From assembly GCF_030717995.2 (NCBI RefSeq), contig NZ_CP157743.1, positions 3,808,501 to 3,872,500 on the forward strand: a DNA stretch of 64,000 nt, read 5' to 3'. Made by a program: the position numbers and the translations under genes. The notes under the pieces are model-generated. The model worked only from the letters and a program-made list of their open reading frames with translations. It ran no database searches and was not told the origin of the DNA. Source of the DNA: Methylomarinum sp. Ch1-1. Its GTDB lineage: Bacteria; Pseudomonadota; Gammaproteobacteria; Methylococcales; Methylomonadaceae. Of the stretch, positions 9,137-18,401 are shown piece after piece; position 1 is the first letter of the stretch; every line of letters starts with the position of its first letter.

Positions 9137-10423
9137 CTACAAACGATCCAGGTTTATATCGACAAATGCTTCGTCACGCATACGTCTGAGCCATAATTCG
9201 GTTTCTTCTTCGATCTTACGCTTGCGGATCTCCTCGCGCACCTGCTGCTTCTTAAATTCCGCACTGTCGTCGCGGTTCTCGCGATCCAATACCTGAATCA
9301 AATGCCAACCGAACTGCGTTTGCACCGGCTCACTGATTTCATTAATCGACAACTTATTCATCGCCGCCTCAAATGGAGGCACTAGCGCGCCAGGCCCAAC
9401 CCAATCGAGATCACCGCCGTTAATCGCCGAGCCCTTATCATCGGAATGCGCTTTCGCCAAGGTCGCGAAATTATCGCCATCGGCAATCCGTTGCTTCAGC
9501 GCCAACAACCGTTTTTGGGCCTCCTCATCATCGATCAGTTCATTGGTTTTGATCAGAATATGCCGCACTTTGGTCTTAGTCACGATATGCTTGTTAAGCC
9601 CCTCCATCTCCAGCATTTTAATGATATGAAAGCCGCTGGGACTGCGTATCGGTTCCGAAACGTCTTCGCGACTCATTTTACTCACCGTTTCCACAAACAA
9701 GGTCGGGATCTGTCCCAAGGTGCGCCAGCCCAAATCACCGCCGTTAAGCGCATTGCCGCCATCCGAAACGGTCAACGCCATTTGTTTGAAATTCTCGTCG
9801 TTACGCAGATCCTTGACCACCTGATTAGCCTTGTCGCGCGCTTTCTGGATTACCGTCGCCGAAGCCGCTTCCGGCACTGAAATGAGAATATGTCCAAGTC
9901 GGTATTTGATCTTTTCCTGACCGACCCGTCCTTGCGTTTCCAGGTAATGGGCGACCTCTCTGTCCGTCACCTTGATGCGGGAGCCGATTTCCCTCGCCCT
10001 CAGCTGGTTGATAATGATTTCACTGCGTATGCTTTCCTGGAATTTTGCAAAGCTCATGCCTTGATTTTCCAACTCTTGGCGAAACTGTTCGACCGTCATA
10101 TTATTGCGGGCGGCGATATCGACGACGGAACTGCGCAACATTTCATCGCTGACCCGAATCCCCGATCTTTCCGCCATCTGACGCTGCAGCCTATCGATAA
10201 TCAGGCGCTCCAACACTTGTTTACGGAGTACGAATTCGGGCGGCACCATGACATTGTTGGCGCGCAATTTTTGCGCAATCGCATAGACTTCTTCGGACAG
10301 TTCCCGATCGAGAATAATGTCGTCCTCAACGACGGCGACGATTCTGTCCAATAATTCGGCCCTGACGCTGAATACGCTAAACGATAACAACAGCAACATG
10401 GCCAGTAGATAAATTTTCTTCAT
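9137..10423 (-). CDS. surA: Periplasmic chaperone/peptidyl-prolyl isomerase SurA
   Basis: This 428-residue periplasmic protein escorts outer-membrane proteins to the BAM complex. It has an N-terminal signal peptide (about 1-22, ending in VRA), a SurA N-domain (LDRIVAVVEDDIILDREL ...), and two parvulin domains (about 170-275 and 283-385). Both parvulins show the expected HILI ... GGDLGW and HILIKTNE ... GGDLDWVGPG ... FGWHLIQVLDR patterns. A helical C-terminus follows. Length equals E. coli SurA (428). The gene follows lptD by 14 bp. LptD is itself a SurA client, so the operon groups chaperone and substrate. Confidence 0.96.
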   Translation of the reverse strand: MKKIYLLAMLLLLSFSVFSVRAELLDRIVAVVEDDIILDRELSEEVYAIAQKLRANNVMVPPEFVLRKQVLERLIIDRLQRQMAERSGIRVSDEMLRSSVVDIAARNNMTVEQFRQELENQGMSFAKFQESIRSEIIINQLRAREIGSRIKVTDREVAHYLETQGRVGQEKIKYRLGHILISVPEAASATVIQKARDKANQVVKDLRNDENFKQMALTVSDGGNALNGGDLGWRTLGQIPTLFVETVSKMSREDVSEPIRSPSGFHIIKMLEMEGLNKHIVTKTKVRHILIKTNELIDDEEAQKRLLALKQRIADGDNFATLAKAHSDDKGSAINGGDLDWVGPGALVPPFEAAMNKLSINEISEPVQTQFGWHLIQVLDRENRDDSAEFKKQQVREEIRKRKIEEETELWLRRMRDEAFVDINLDRL

Positions 10424-10437
10424 AGTTCGCTTAAACT

Positions 10438-13038
10438 TTAATTTTCCGGCTTACGATAGCCATACAGGTTTTTTTCCAGGAAGTTATCGACCTTGTCGCC
10501 GAAGCTGGCCAACCCTTTCAGCTCCAGCTGAACGAACACGCCATTCTCCGCCTTGGCTTCCTCGGAATTACTGATATTGTTGACAAAACGCCTGCCGATC
10601 ACGCGAAAACGCCAACAGCAACTTTCCTTCTCCAGTCCCAGAAAGCTTTCCACGGTCTGATTGAATTTCAATGAATACTGCCAGCGCCCGACGGCAAACC
10701 AATTATCATAAAGCGGCCAACGGAACGACATATCGCTTTGGATGATGGTCGCCTCCAGGTTCGGGTTATCCCGGCGATAACGGTATCCGAGATTAATAAT
10801 TTGTTCAGGCTGATTCCGATAACGAATAGTTCCCTGTCCCCTGGTAATATCGTTTACATCGGGATTCCACTGCACGGATGACGAGAAAGACAGATGATCG
10901 GTCAACTGGCCGCTGAGCTCGGCGATCAAATTAGACAGACTGTTGGTTTCCGGCGTGTTGCCGCGCAGCAGCACTTCCCGATCACGGAAATAGAAAATTT
11001 CCCCGACGCTGAGCTTCAAGCGTTCGCGGCCGCTGTCGCTGTCGATCAAACGCGACGTCAACGCCAGCGTCACCTGATTGGCATCCTGCACTCTGTCAGG
11101 ACCGTTGAAGCGATTGTCCCGGAACAAGCTGAAAAAATTCAAATCGTAGAGCGAGGTATCGAACAGCGGGATATCGCTTTGGTCCTCATGTGGGATATAC
11201 AAATAGAAGGCGCGCGGCTCCAGGGTATGCAGATAGGAGCTATCGCCGAAATCGAAATCGCGCTCAAAAAACAGGCCGCCGTCCACCGACACGATCGGCA
11301 AAGTGCGGCTAATATCCTCCGCCCTGCCGGGGAGCTGGTCTTCAAGCGCATATTGAGTGTGTTGCAGCGAGAATTTGGGAGTGAAAAAAGCGCCCGCGGT
11401 CTGCCACGGAAAACTGATCGACGGTTTCAGGTTGAGACGCTGACCGCTGACCCGTCCGCTGCGGTAAAAATAGGTATATTGATTTTCCATCGCCAAATTC
11501 AACGGGAAATCGTCCATCTCATGATGCAAATTCAGTTGCAGCTGAGGATATTTCTGATAGGGTCGGGCGCCGGGCGGGATACTGCGGTCGATGGTCTGAT
11601 AATTTTCCAGGCGGGCGACAAACGACATCCAACTCTGATTATAGCGCAGATCAGCCAGGCTTCTGACATGACGGGTGTCGGAAAAGCCGAGAGCGTTGTT
11701 CAAGTCATTGAAATAATCGTCATCGGACACGTAATTCAGATCCAGATTGGAGGAGACGCCATAACCGAAATTCGATTGCGCCTGCACGCTGGCGGAATAA
11801 CGCGACTCTTCCCTCAAGCTGTCATAGGGCATATATTCGAGGCCGATATTGCCGCGGGAGATTTCGGTCAGATAACGAAACTGAGTGCGCAACATGCCGC
11901 CGCGCTTGGTCATATAACGAGGCGTGATGGTGGCATCGTAATTCGGTGCGATATTCCAGTAATAAGGCACCTCTAAATCGAAGCCGTTTTTCTCGGTGCT
12001 GCCGAAGCTTGGCGGCAAGATGCCGGATAGACGGCGATCATCCAGAGGAAATGAGATATAGGGCGTATAGAGCACCGGCAGGCCCTTGAATTCCAGCCAA
12101 GCGTGCTTGGCCGACGCCTGCCCGGTGGCCCGGTTCATCTTCAAGCGATCGGCATGAACGACCCAATCCTGATTACCGGGCCGACAACTGGTGAACGATG
12201 CTTCCGTGTATCTCGACAAGACCTTGCTGTCCCGGTAGACGACATCGGCGCTGCCACGAATCGGGCCGGACGGCGAAATGAACAAGGCCTCACGCAATCG
12301 CGCTTCATCGGTGGCCAGATTCAACAGCGCGGTTTCGCTGTAGAGAGAAATTTCATTTTCGGAATAAAAAACATGGCCCTGCGCGTCCATCGTTTCGGAG
12401 ACGGTATCATAACTGGCCATATCGGCCTGCACATGTTGATCGGCGCGGGTAATATCGACATTGCCGAAGAAGCTGGTGATTTCCTTATCGAAAACCTCCG
12501 AATAATCGGCATGCACATCCATCGGCGCGGTATTGCGCAGGTCTTTATCGCCAACCAAGGCCGGCTGGGAAACGGAAGGGCCCAGACAATTCTGCCAGGG
12601 ATCATAGGGCAGCTGCGCTTGCAGGGCTTTAAAGATTTCCTCCTCCGAGAAATCATAGGCAGGGTCCAGCAAGCCGGCGTCATGTTCGGCATGTTCGACG
12701 ACTCTGGCCCTACCCTTCGGATCGGCCCCAATCAGGCTGCAATTCCAGGTTTCATCCTGTTCATTGGCGCTACACGTCCAACCCGGACGTTTGGCGACGG
12801 TGCGCGGCGGCTTCATGAAAACCGGACGCGCTTTTTCAGCCGCCGGCTCGCTCTCGGCCAAAGGCTGAGGCACCGGCATGTCGGGCGCCGGTTGAGTCTC
12901 GACCGGTTCTTTTTGCCCCTGACTGACGCATGACCATTCGCCCGCTTTGTTTTTTTCACAATCCCAAACATTGTCTTCTGCAATAACCGACCTGGCAAAA
13001 AGACAAAGAAAAAAAACAAAAAAGAAACGGAAATGCAT
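10438..13038 (-). CDS. lptD: LPS-assembly protein LptD
   Basis: This 866-residue outer-membrane beta-barrel inserts lipopolysaccharide into the outer leaflet together with LptE. A signal peptide covers residues 1-20 (ending in VIAED). An N-terminal cysteine-containing extension (WDCEK, WSCVS, WTCSA, WNCSL) and a linker precede the periplasmic OstA/LptA-like domain (about 170-290). The C-terminal barrel carries the conserved adjacent pair ESCCWRFRV near residue 805. The CC pair normally forms the long-range disulfides needed for maturation. The two extra WxC pairs at the N-terminus are more than the usual single cysteine pair. The gene is divergent from amgK, with 93 bp between them. Confidence 0.95.
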   Translation of the reverse strand: MHFRFFFVFFLCLFARSVIAEDNVWDCEKNKAGEWSCVSQGQKEPVETQPAPDMPVPQPLAESEPAAEKARPVFMKPPRTVAKRPGWTCSANEQDETWNCSLIGADPKGRARVVEHAEHDAGLLDPAYDFSEEEIFKALQAQLPYDPWQNCLGPSVSQPALVGDKDLRNTAPMDVHADYSEVFDKEITSFFGNVDITRADQHVQADMASYDTVSETMDAQGHVFYSENEISLYSETALLNLATDEARLREALFISPSGPIRGSADVVYRDSKVLSRYTEASFTSCRPGNQDWVVHADRLKMNRATGQASAKHAWLEFKGLPVLYTPYISFPLDDRRLSGILPPSFGSTEKNGFDLEVPYYWNIAPNYDATITPRYMTKRGGMLRTQFRYLTEISRGNIGLEYMPYDSLREESRYSASVQAQSNFGYGVSSNLDLNYVSDDDYFNDLNNALGFSDTRHVRSLADLRYNQSWMSFVARLENYQTIDRSIPPGARPYQKYPQLQLNLHHEMDDFPLNLAMENQYTYFYRSGRVSGQRLNLKPSISFPWQTAGAFFTPKFSLQHTQYALEDQLPGRAEDISRTLPIVSVDGGLFFERDFDFGDSSYLHTLEPRAFYLYIPHEDQSDIPLFDTSLYDLNFFSLFRDNRFNGPDRVQDANQVTLALTSRLIDSDSGRERLKLSVGEIFYFRDREVLLRGNTPETNSLSNLIAELSGQLTDHLSFSSSVQWNPDVNDITRGQGTIRYRNQPEQIINLGYRYRRDNPNLEATIIQSDMSFRWPLYDNWFAVGRWQYSLKFNQTVESFLGLEKESCCWRFRVIGRRFVNNISNSEEAKAENGVFVQLELKGLASFGDKVDNFLEKNLYGYRKPEN

Positions 13039-13131
13039 AAAAGCGTTAGGGTTATAGTGGCTTAACGGGTCAGAAATCGAATAAAATGCAGTTTTGTATT
13101 TTACCTTAGTTTACTAACTGAATAATAAATA

Positions 13132-14133
13132 ATGTTCCCGGCATCATCAGATATCCGCGCGGATGCGATTATGGACTGGCTCAACGAAGAACTACGCTTC
13201 GAGATTAATAGCTTCGAACCCGCTTCCAGTGATGCCAGCTTCAGGCGTTATTTTCGCGTCAAACACGCAGGCGGCCAACATATCGTCATGGACGCGCCAC
13301 CGGACAAGGAAAATACCGAGCCTTTCATACGCATCGCCGGTTTGTTGAAAAAAATGAACATACACGTTCCGGCAATCTATCAGCAAAACCTGGCCGAGGG
13401 CTTTCTGCTGTTAGAAGACTTAGGCTCCCGCAGTTTTCTCGATCAACTCACGCTGGAAAGCGCCGATATACTCTATCAGTCGGCGTTCGACAGCCTGTTC
13501 AAACTACAGACACAATCTGATTTAGCCTATGCTCAGTTGCCGGAATACAGTGCCGACCTGTTGCAACGCGAACTGGAGATTTTTCAACAATGGTTTCTTG
13601 GCGAGCTGCTTGCCATTGCCCTGCCAGCCCCTCTAAAAAACTCATTGACCACAACATTAATCGACTCGGCGCAGGCGCAACCGCGCGTCTGCGTGCATCG
13701 CGATTTCCACTCCCGCAACCTGATGGTGCTGAAACGGCATTCCCCCGGCGTCATTGATTTTCAGGACGCCGTCATCGGCCCGATCACCTATGACCTCGTG
13801 TCATTATTGCGCGACTGCTATATCAGCTGGCCCCCGGAGCAAGTCGAACAATGGATGCAACGCTATTATCGACGCCTCGATGACGCCGAACTCATCGACG
13901 CCGATCTCGACACCTTCCGACGCTGGTTTGATCTGATGGGTCTTCAGCGCCACCTGAAAGCCGTCGGTATTTTTGCCCGTCTGAACCTACGCGACGACAA
14001 ATCCACCTATTTGGCCGACATCCCCCGCACAATGAGCTATATCGTGCAGATCAGCCGGATTTATCCGGAACTGGCGGATTTTTACCAATTTTTGCAAGAT
14101 CGAGTTTTGCCGATTTACCCGGACAGACTATGA
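13132..14133 (+). CDS. amgK: Anomeric MurNAc/GlcNAc kinase AmgK
   Basis: This 333-residue aminoglycoside-phosphotransferase-fold kinase phosphorylates the anomeric carbon of N-acetylmuramate, in the recycling route that bypasses fosfomycin-sensitive de novo synthesis. The Brenner-type catalytic motif VHRDFHSRNLM is at about residues 188-198, and the metal-binding aspartate follows in GVIDFQDAVIGP. The overall pattern (ASSDASFRRYFR near the N-terminus) matches the family. Its stop overlaps the start of the next gene, murU, by 4 bp. The arrangement lptD / amgK-murU is the same as known in Pseudomonas, which makes the assignment firm. Confidence 0.9.
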   Translation: MFPASSDIRADAIMDWLNEELRFEINSFEPASSDASFRRYFRVKHAGGQHIVMDAPPDKENTEPFIRIAGLLKKMNIHVPAIYQQNLAEGFLLLEDLGSRSFLDQLTLESADILYQSAFDSLFKLQTQSDLAYAQLPEYSADLLQRELEIFQQWFLGELLAIALPAPLKNSLTTTLIDSAQAQPRVCVHRDFHSRNLMVLKRHSPGVIDFQDAVIGPITYDLVSLLRDCYISWPPEQVEQWMQRYYRRLDDAELIDADLDTFRRWFDLMGLQRHLKAVGIFARLNLRDDKSTYLADIPRTMSYIVQISRIYPELADFYQFLQDRVLPIYPDRL

Positions 14134-14813
14134 AGGCGATGATACTGGCCGCCGGACGCGGCGAACGAATGCGTCCGCTCACCGATTTCACCCCAAAACC
14201 GCTGCTTCCAGTCGCCAATAAGCCGTTGATTCAATACACGATAGAAAACCTGGTCGCCGCCGGTTACCCCGACATCGTCATCAACCTTGCCCATCTTGGT
14301 CAGCAGATCAAGGATTATTTCGGCAACGGCCACGCCTTGGGGGCGAACATCGCCTACAGTGACGAAGGAGAAAAGGGACTGGAAACGGCCGGCGGCATTA
14401 TCAATGCATTGCCTCTGCTGGGAAAACAAGCTTTTTTAGTCGTCAATGGTGACATCGCCTGCGATTTTCCTTTATCCTCACTAAGACGGCAACGTTTTGA
14501 TCTGGCCCATCTGGTCCTAGTCGACAATCCGCCTCATCATCGCGATGGCGATTTTCATCTGGCGAATGACGGCCATCTATCGGAACAGGGGGAGAACATG
14601 CTGACCTTCAGCGGCATCGGCCTTTACAAAGCGGAACTCTTTGCCGGAATCGTTCCCGGCGAATACAAGCTGGGCCCGCTATTAAGACGCTTTATGCAAG
14701 ACCGCCGCATCAGCGGCGTAAAACACCACGGTTTCTGGATGGATGTCGGCACGCCCGAACGCCTGAAGGAACTGGACAATCATTATCAACACCGAGGAAC
14801 ACGCCATGTCTGA
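14130..14813 (+). CDS. murU: N-acetylmuramate-1-phosphate uridylyltransferase MurU
   Basis: This 227-residue nucleotidyltransferase converts MurNAc-alpha-1-phosphate and UTP to UDP-MurNAc, the step after AmgK. The N-terminus shows the sugar-nucleotidyltransferase signature [15 protein letters not shown], followed by [14 protein letters not shown] with the catalytic lysine. VVNGDI near residue 110 gives the metal-binding aspartate, and [11 protein letters not shown] lies near the C-terminus. It overlaps amgK by 4 bp and the dodecin gene by 8 bp, so the three genes are one transcript. Confidence 0.92.
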   Translation: MKAMILAAGRGERMRPLTDFTPKPLLPVANKPLIQYTIENLVAAGYPDIVINLAHLGQQIKDYFGNGHALGANIAYSDEGEKGLETAGGIINALPLLGKQAFLVVNGDIACDFPLSSLRRQRFDLAHLVLVDNPPHHRDGDFHLANDGHLSEQGENMLTFSGIGLYKAELFAGIVPGEYKLGPLLRRFMQDRRISGVKHHGFWMDVGTPERLKELDNHYQHRGTRHV

Positions 14814-15012
14814 ACATGTTTATAAAAAAATCGAATTAACAGGTTCTTCCAGCGCCGGCATACAACAAGCCATCGAAAATGCCGTAGAGAAAGCCGCGCT
14901 AACGATCAAGAACATGCGCTGGTTTGAAGTCGTCGAAACTCGCGGTCATATCGAAGACGGCAAAGTGGCACACTGGCAGGTCACCATCAAGGTCGGCTTC
15001 ACCATCGAATAA
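14806..15012 (+). CDS. Dodecin flavin-binding protein
   Basis: This 68-residue protein matches dodecin along its whole length: [20 protein letters not shown], the tryptophan in [11 protein letters not shown] that stacks on flavin, and the terminal strand [15 protein letters not shown]. Dodecins form hollow dodecamers that store or buffer flavins. Its start lies inside the end of murU. There is no obvious functional link with peptidoglycan recycling beyond cotranscription. Confidence 0.93.
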   Translation: MSEHVYKKIELTGSSSAGIQQAIENAVEKAALTIKNMRWFEVVETRGHIEDGKVAHWQVTIKVGFTIE

Positions 15013-15689
15013 TGGAAACGGCCTGTCGCCCCGGCGGCAGGCCCCAACCGCCGCCTCACCTTAAGTGCTAAACAACGTGAAGCGCATCGAAACAAGGTGC
15101 GCTTCCTATCGTCAGCACACCCTACCCGCATCCGTAGAGTGGATCAAGCGCAAGCGGATCCACCTATAAGCCCCGTAAAAATCCATGCCGAAACATGGAA
15201 TTGTATTGCTTGTCCCACCCTACAGGGCGACATCAAGACAACAATGTAGGGATTCGCCGCCAGGCAATCGGTAAAAGGTTGCGGACGGAGTTGCAAACTC
15301 CGTCCGGCTTTGGGAATTTTTGCCCCGGTGGCGATGTTTGGCGGCTTGCTTCGCGAAGCCGCCCTACGCGTTCATCCCAAACGTCGGTTAGACCCACCGT
15401 TTCCTGGTTCCCACGGTCCTCCGTGGGAACCCATACCCTAAGCTGGACGGAGTTTGTAACCTGAGCAGGCCGGGGTTTGTAGCCCCGGCCTGAATCTTTC
15501 AAGCCTATGCCAAACTAAAAACCGAAACGTTCGGGGCGGGTTGAATAACCCGCCCCGCTTAGGACGCAGGAGCGTGGGAACGAGGGTCAACTTGTTCAAC
15601 CCTAAGCTGGACGGAGTTTGTAACTCCGTCCGCAATATTTCGCGAAGCCGCCCTACGTTGGCCGCAGCCGTAATGGATCCGCCAAAAAA
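15013..15689. repeat. Intergenic mosaic of palindromic repeats
   Basis: No gene is supported. Just after the dodecin stop there is a GC-rich hairpin (about 15020-15043) without a clear T run. Then come modules shared with other intergenic regions: 'gtgcgcttcctatcgtcagc' near 15095, 'gtagagtggatcaagcgc' near 15135, 'ttgcggacggagttgcaaac' near 15280, the 'ggttcccacgg/ccgtgggaacc' hairpin near 15405, and a 'ggggcgggtt/aacccgcccc' palindrome near 15535. Confidence 0.85.
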
Positions 15690-15938
15690 CTAGAAATCCA
15701 CCTTCTTAAACGCCGGATTAGCGGAAAGCACCTCCATTCCTGCTAACTTGTTCAACTCGACCTGGCGTTTTTCGCCGTCATCGAGCAACAAATATTCGCG
15801 CTTATCGGCATCGACGCAGGTGTCTAGCGCCCGCCCCTCGATTACTTCCCTGTTTTTTAGCGTCAGCCTGATCCGATAATGATACATACAGGCTATTTCG
15901 ATGTAATCATGTAACTGGCAGGAAATCAGCTTACTCAT
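15690..15938 (-). CDS. rof: Rof/YaeO-like Rho-binding antiterminator
   Basis: This 82-residue protein resembles Rof (YaeO), which binds the hexameric Rho factor and inhibits Rho-dependent termination. The shared pattern is an N-terminal ISC ... DYIEIAC segment, a LTLKN strand, KREYLLLDDG and a following VELNKL strand, as in E. coli Rof (DYDNLELAC ... LTLELKD ... EYLVVE ... RLDKI). Length is typical. It overlaps the upstream membrane protein gene by 4 bp on the same strand, so both are cotranscribed. The match is by motif and length only. Confidence 0.75.
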   Translation of the reverse strand: MSKLISCQLHDYIEIACMYHYRIRLTLKNREVIEGRALDTCVDADKREYLLLDDGEKRQVELNKLAGMEVLSANPAFKKVDF

Positions 15939-16981
15939 AACTTGAAACGGATGTATTGCCTAAGCGGGGAGCCGGCAGACCAGACAAAGGATTCGGTGTA
16001 ATAATGCATCAAGGCCAGATAACCTAACAACCCCAGCGTGATCGCCTTATAAATCTCGGTGCCGAACAATGTTTGCGTGATGAAATTGACCAGCTCATCG
16101 CCATAGGCCTGCAACAAAAAAGCCAACAAAAACGACAGCACCGGCAGCACGATGAAAACATGGACATTACAGCGCGCCGCATATTGATACAACCAATTCC
16201 TTGGCTGCCGGTGATGTTTATTGTAATCATGGGTGACATAGAAAATATAGGCGGTCGCATCATGAACCAGCCGCGGAATCAGAATCGCCAGGAAATAATA
16301 CTGCTGAGTGTAGAGATAAAAACTGCTAACGATCAACAGCGTATTCCCCCACATGAAAAACTTTCCGAAGGTTGTCTGCACCTGACGCTGACTGGCAATC
16401 GATGCGACGACCAGCAGCGCCGTCAACGTCGCGGCAATCTGCCTGATCCATTCCGACTGCTGGGCATCGAGACTGTTCTTCAGAAAAATACCGACATAAA
16501 TAAAAATTCCGGCCGCGACGCTTAGCCACAGCAACAGATAAAAGGCCCATGCAGGCAATCGGCAGACGCCTTTGCCGATGCCATGCTGCTGTTTCAAGAC
16601 ATGATAAACCGTCCAACTGGCGGTAATTAAATACAGCACCTTATAGGGAATAAACAAACTGCCTATGCCGAAAAAAACAATAATAAAGGCCGTCATCGCC
16701 AATATTTTGTTTTTGTAAAAGTGAACATATTCGCTGTTGCTCGCCAGAAGAATTGCGCTGGCGACGATATGCGGCGTTCCGAATAAAATCTGAAACAACA
16801 GATAATGGGTCGGACTGCTGGGAAGATGGGTCAGCAAATAGCCGCCCCAAAACCAGCCATCGACCCACTTAATCAACAAACATAAGGGGATGATGAGATA
16901 CAAACCCATCAACAGCCGAAACGAGACCGCCAGTTTGTTCTCATTAATATCCCGCTGAATGGAAAAACTTTGCGCTGACAT
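15935..16981 (-). CDS. Polytopic membrane protein of unknown function
   Basis: This 348-residue protein has about nine or ten predicted hydrophobic helices. I do not recognise the family. Distinctive conserved-looking elements are FGTPHIVAS near residue 70, YHVLKQQHGIGK near 125, RLVHDATAYIFYVTHDYNKHH near 245 and HYYTESFVWSAGSPLRQY near the C-terminus. The many intramembrane or membrane-edge histidines could bind a metal or cofactor. The gene is followed by the Rof-like gene with a 4-bp overlap. The start at 16981 is a plain ATG. Confidence 0.65.
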   Translation of the reverse strand: MSAQSFSIQRDINENKLAVSFRLLMGLYLIIPLCLLIKWVDGWFWGGYLLTHLPSSPTHYLLFQILFGTPHIVASAILLASNSEYVHFYKNKILAMTAFIIVFFGIGSLFIPYKVLYLITASWTVYHVLKQQHGIGKGVCRLPAWAFYLLLWLSVAAGIFIYVGIFLKNSLDAQQSEWIRQIAATLTALLVVASIASQRQVQTTFGKFFMWGNTLLIVSSFYLYTQQYYFLAILIPRLVHDATAYIFYVTHDYNKHHRQPRNWLYQYAARCNVHVFIVLPVLSFLLAFLLQAYGDELVNFITQTLFGTEIYKAITLGLLGYLALMHYYTESFVWSAGSPLRQYIRFKL

Positions 16982-17906
16982 ATCAAGACCTTTGTTTTTA
17001 TAGTTATATTGGACCGATAGAAGAGTTTAACCGAATATAGGTCAATAATTAACTAAATCGTCCAACATAAAACAAGCCTTAAGGGAGGCTATGTTACGCA
17101 AACCGCCGCCTTACCTTCGTAATACGTGCTGAACAGCGCGAAGCGCATCAAAAACGGCTGCAATTCCAACGTAGCGAATGTAGGGCGGCTTCGCGAAGCA
17201 GAGGCCTACGATGAAAGGTTGCGGACGGAGTTGCAAACTCCGTCCGGCGTTGAGAAACATGGTGCGCTTCCTCGCGTCAGCACACCCTACCCGCACCGAT
17301 AGGGTGGATCAAGCGCAGCGGCTCCGCCAAACACATGTTTATGCTGTTACCCAAGCTCCAGCTTGGGTAACCTGTTCAGGAAGCTCTAGCTTCCCGACAA
17401 TCAAGAAAGATTGAACGAGCGAGTCAGGGTTGATTGAGAATGTGCGGAGGTTGTGTCGGTCTCAGGAAGCTGGAGCTTCCGGGGTGTCTTTCCCAAGCTG
17501 GAGCTTGGGAAAGAGCGTGATGTGGGTTGGCCGTTTTTAGCTTGACGCGCATGGCTTGCGAACCCCGTCCTGCTAGGGATATGCTGATCTTTGGGCTTTA
17601 GCTGAAGAAACTTGCTAATCAGGAAAATTGATGTCGTGCGTACCAGACGGATTGCCTGGCGGCGAATCCATCAATCGGCGATATTCGGGGCTTGGGCCAC
17701 ATAAATTCGCGTAGGGCGGCTTCGCGAAGCAGAGGCCTACGATGAAAGGTTGCGGACGGAGTTGCAAACTCCGTCCGGCGTTGAGAAACATGGTGCGCTT
17801 CCTATCGTCAGCACACCCTACACGCCCTGTAGCCCTGTAGGGTGGATCAAGCGCAAGCGGATCCACCAAAAGCATTCAATGCACTCCGCTTTTCGCGTCG
17901 CCCTGA
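16982..17906. repeat. Intergenic mosaic of palindromic repeats
   Basis: No gene is supported. Two copies of the 'gtagggcggcttcgcgaagc' + 'aggcctacgatgaaaggttg' + 'cggacggagttgcaaactcc' block occur here (about 17180-17250 and 17712-17785). Between them are the nested hairpins and the Rho-like unique spacer shared, in inverted orientation, with 7949-8608. 'gtagggtggatcaagcgc' near 17838 closes the mosaic. Confidence 0.85.
17176..17785. repeat. Right arm of a long inverted duplication (partner 7949-8608)
   Basis: This block is the reverse complement of 7949-8608 apart from scattered substitutions and two indels. The shared part includes non-palindromic sequence, for example from 'gattgaacgagcgagtcagg' to 'ttgggctttagctgaag', so this is a true duplication and not just similar REP modules. 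Confidence 0.85.
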
Positions 17907-17981
17907 ATGATTAACCCTATAATTGCGCTAATAAGGTTGTTAATTTATCATGACCGGAACGACACAATAAAAAGAGCCGTC

Positions 17982-18401
17982 ATGAATTTCCAACTACATC
18001 CCCGCCTGGAACAGGACTGCATAGAAATAGGCCGGCTTAGTTTGTCGCGCCTTTTGTTGATGAATGACAGCCAATATCCCTGGTGCATATTGGTGCCGGA
18101 AAGAGAAGATATCAGCGAAATTTATCAGCTTTCGCCAACCGATCAACAGCAATTACAACAGGAATCCTGTTTACTCAGCAAAACGCTGGCCGAAATTTAC
18201 AATGCCGATAAGATGAATATTGCCGCCATCGGCAACATGGTCCCTCAACTACATATTCATCACATCGTCAGATACCGGAACGACCGTGCCTGGCCGGCTC
18301 CGGTTTGGGGACAATTCGATGCGATACCCTACGGTAAAAAACAACTAAAAGAACAGATCTCTGTGATCAAACTGGCCATGAAAGCCGCCTTAATTGACTA
18401 G
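17982..18401 (+). CDS. HIT domain protein
   Basis: This 139-residue protein belongs to the histidine-triad superfamily of nucleotide hydrolases and transferases. The signature QLHIHHIVR lies at about residues 92-100, preceded by NMVPQ, a combination typical of a gammaproteobacterial HIT subfamily. I chose the ATG at 17982 because it follows a purine-rich stretch and gives the usual family N-terminus (MNFQLHPRLEQD). An in-frame ATG at 17907 would add 25 atypical residues. It converges on the FliL-like gene, and the two coding ends overlap by 12 bp. Confidence 0.87.
   Translation: MNFQLHPRLEQDCIEIGRLSLSRLLLMNDSQYPWCILVPEREDISEIYQLSPTDQQQLQQESCLLSKTLAEIYNADKMNIAAIGNMVPQLHIHHIVRYRNDRAWPAPVWGQFDAIPYGKKQLKEQISVIKLAMKAALID

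Noticed and set aside
10894-11976. 360-residue plus-strand open frame inside lptD
   Set aside because: It is the opposite-strand shadow of a well-supported lptD; it has no recognisable domain.
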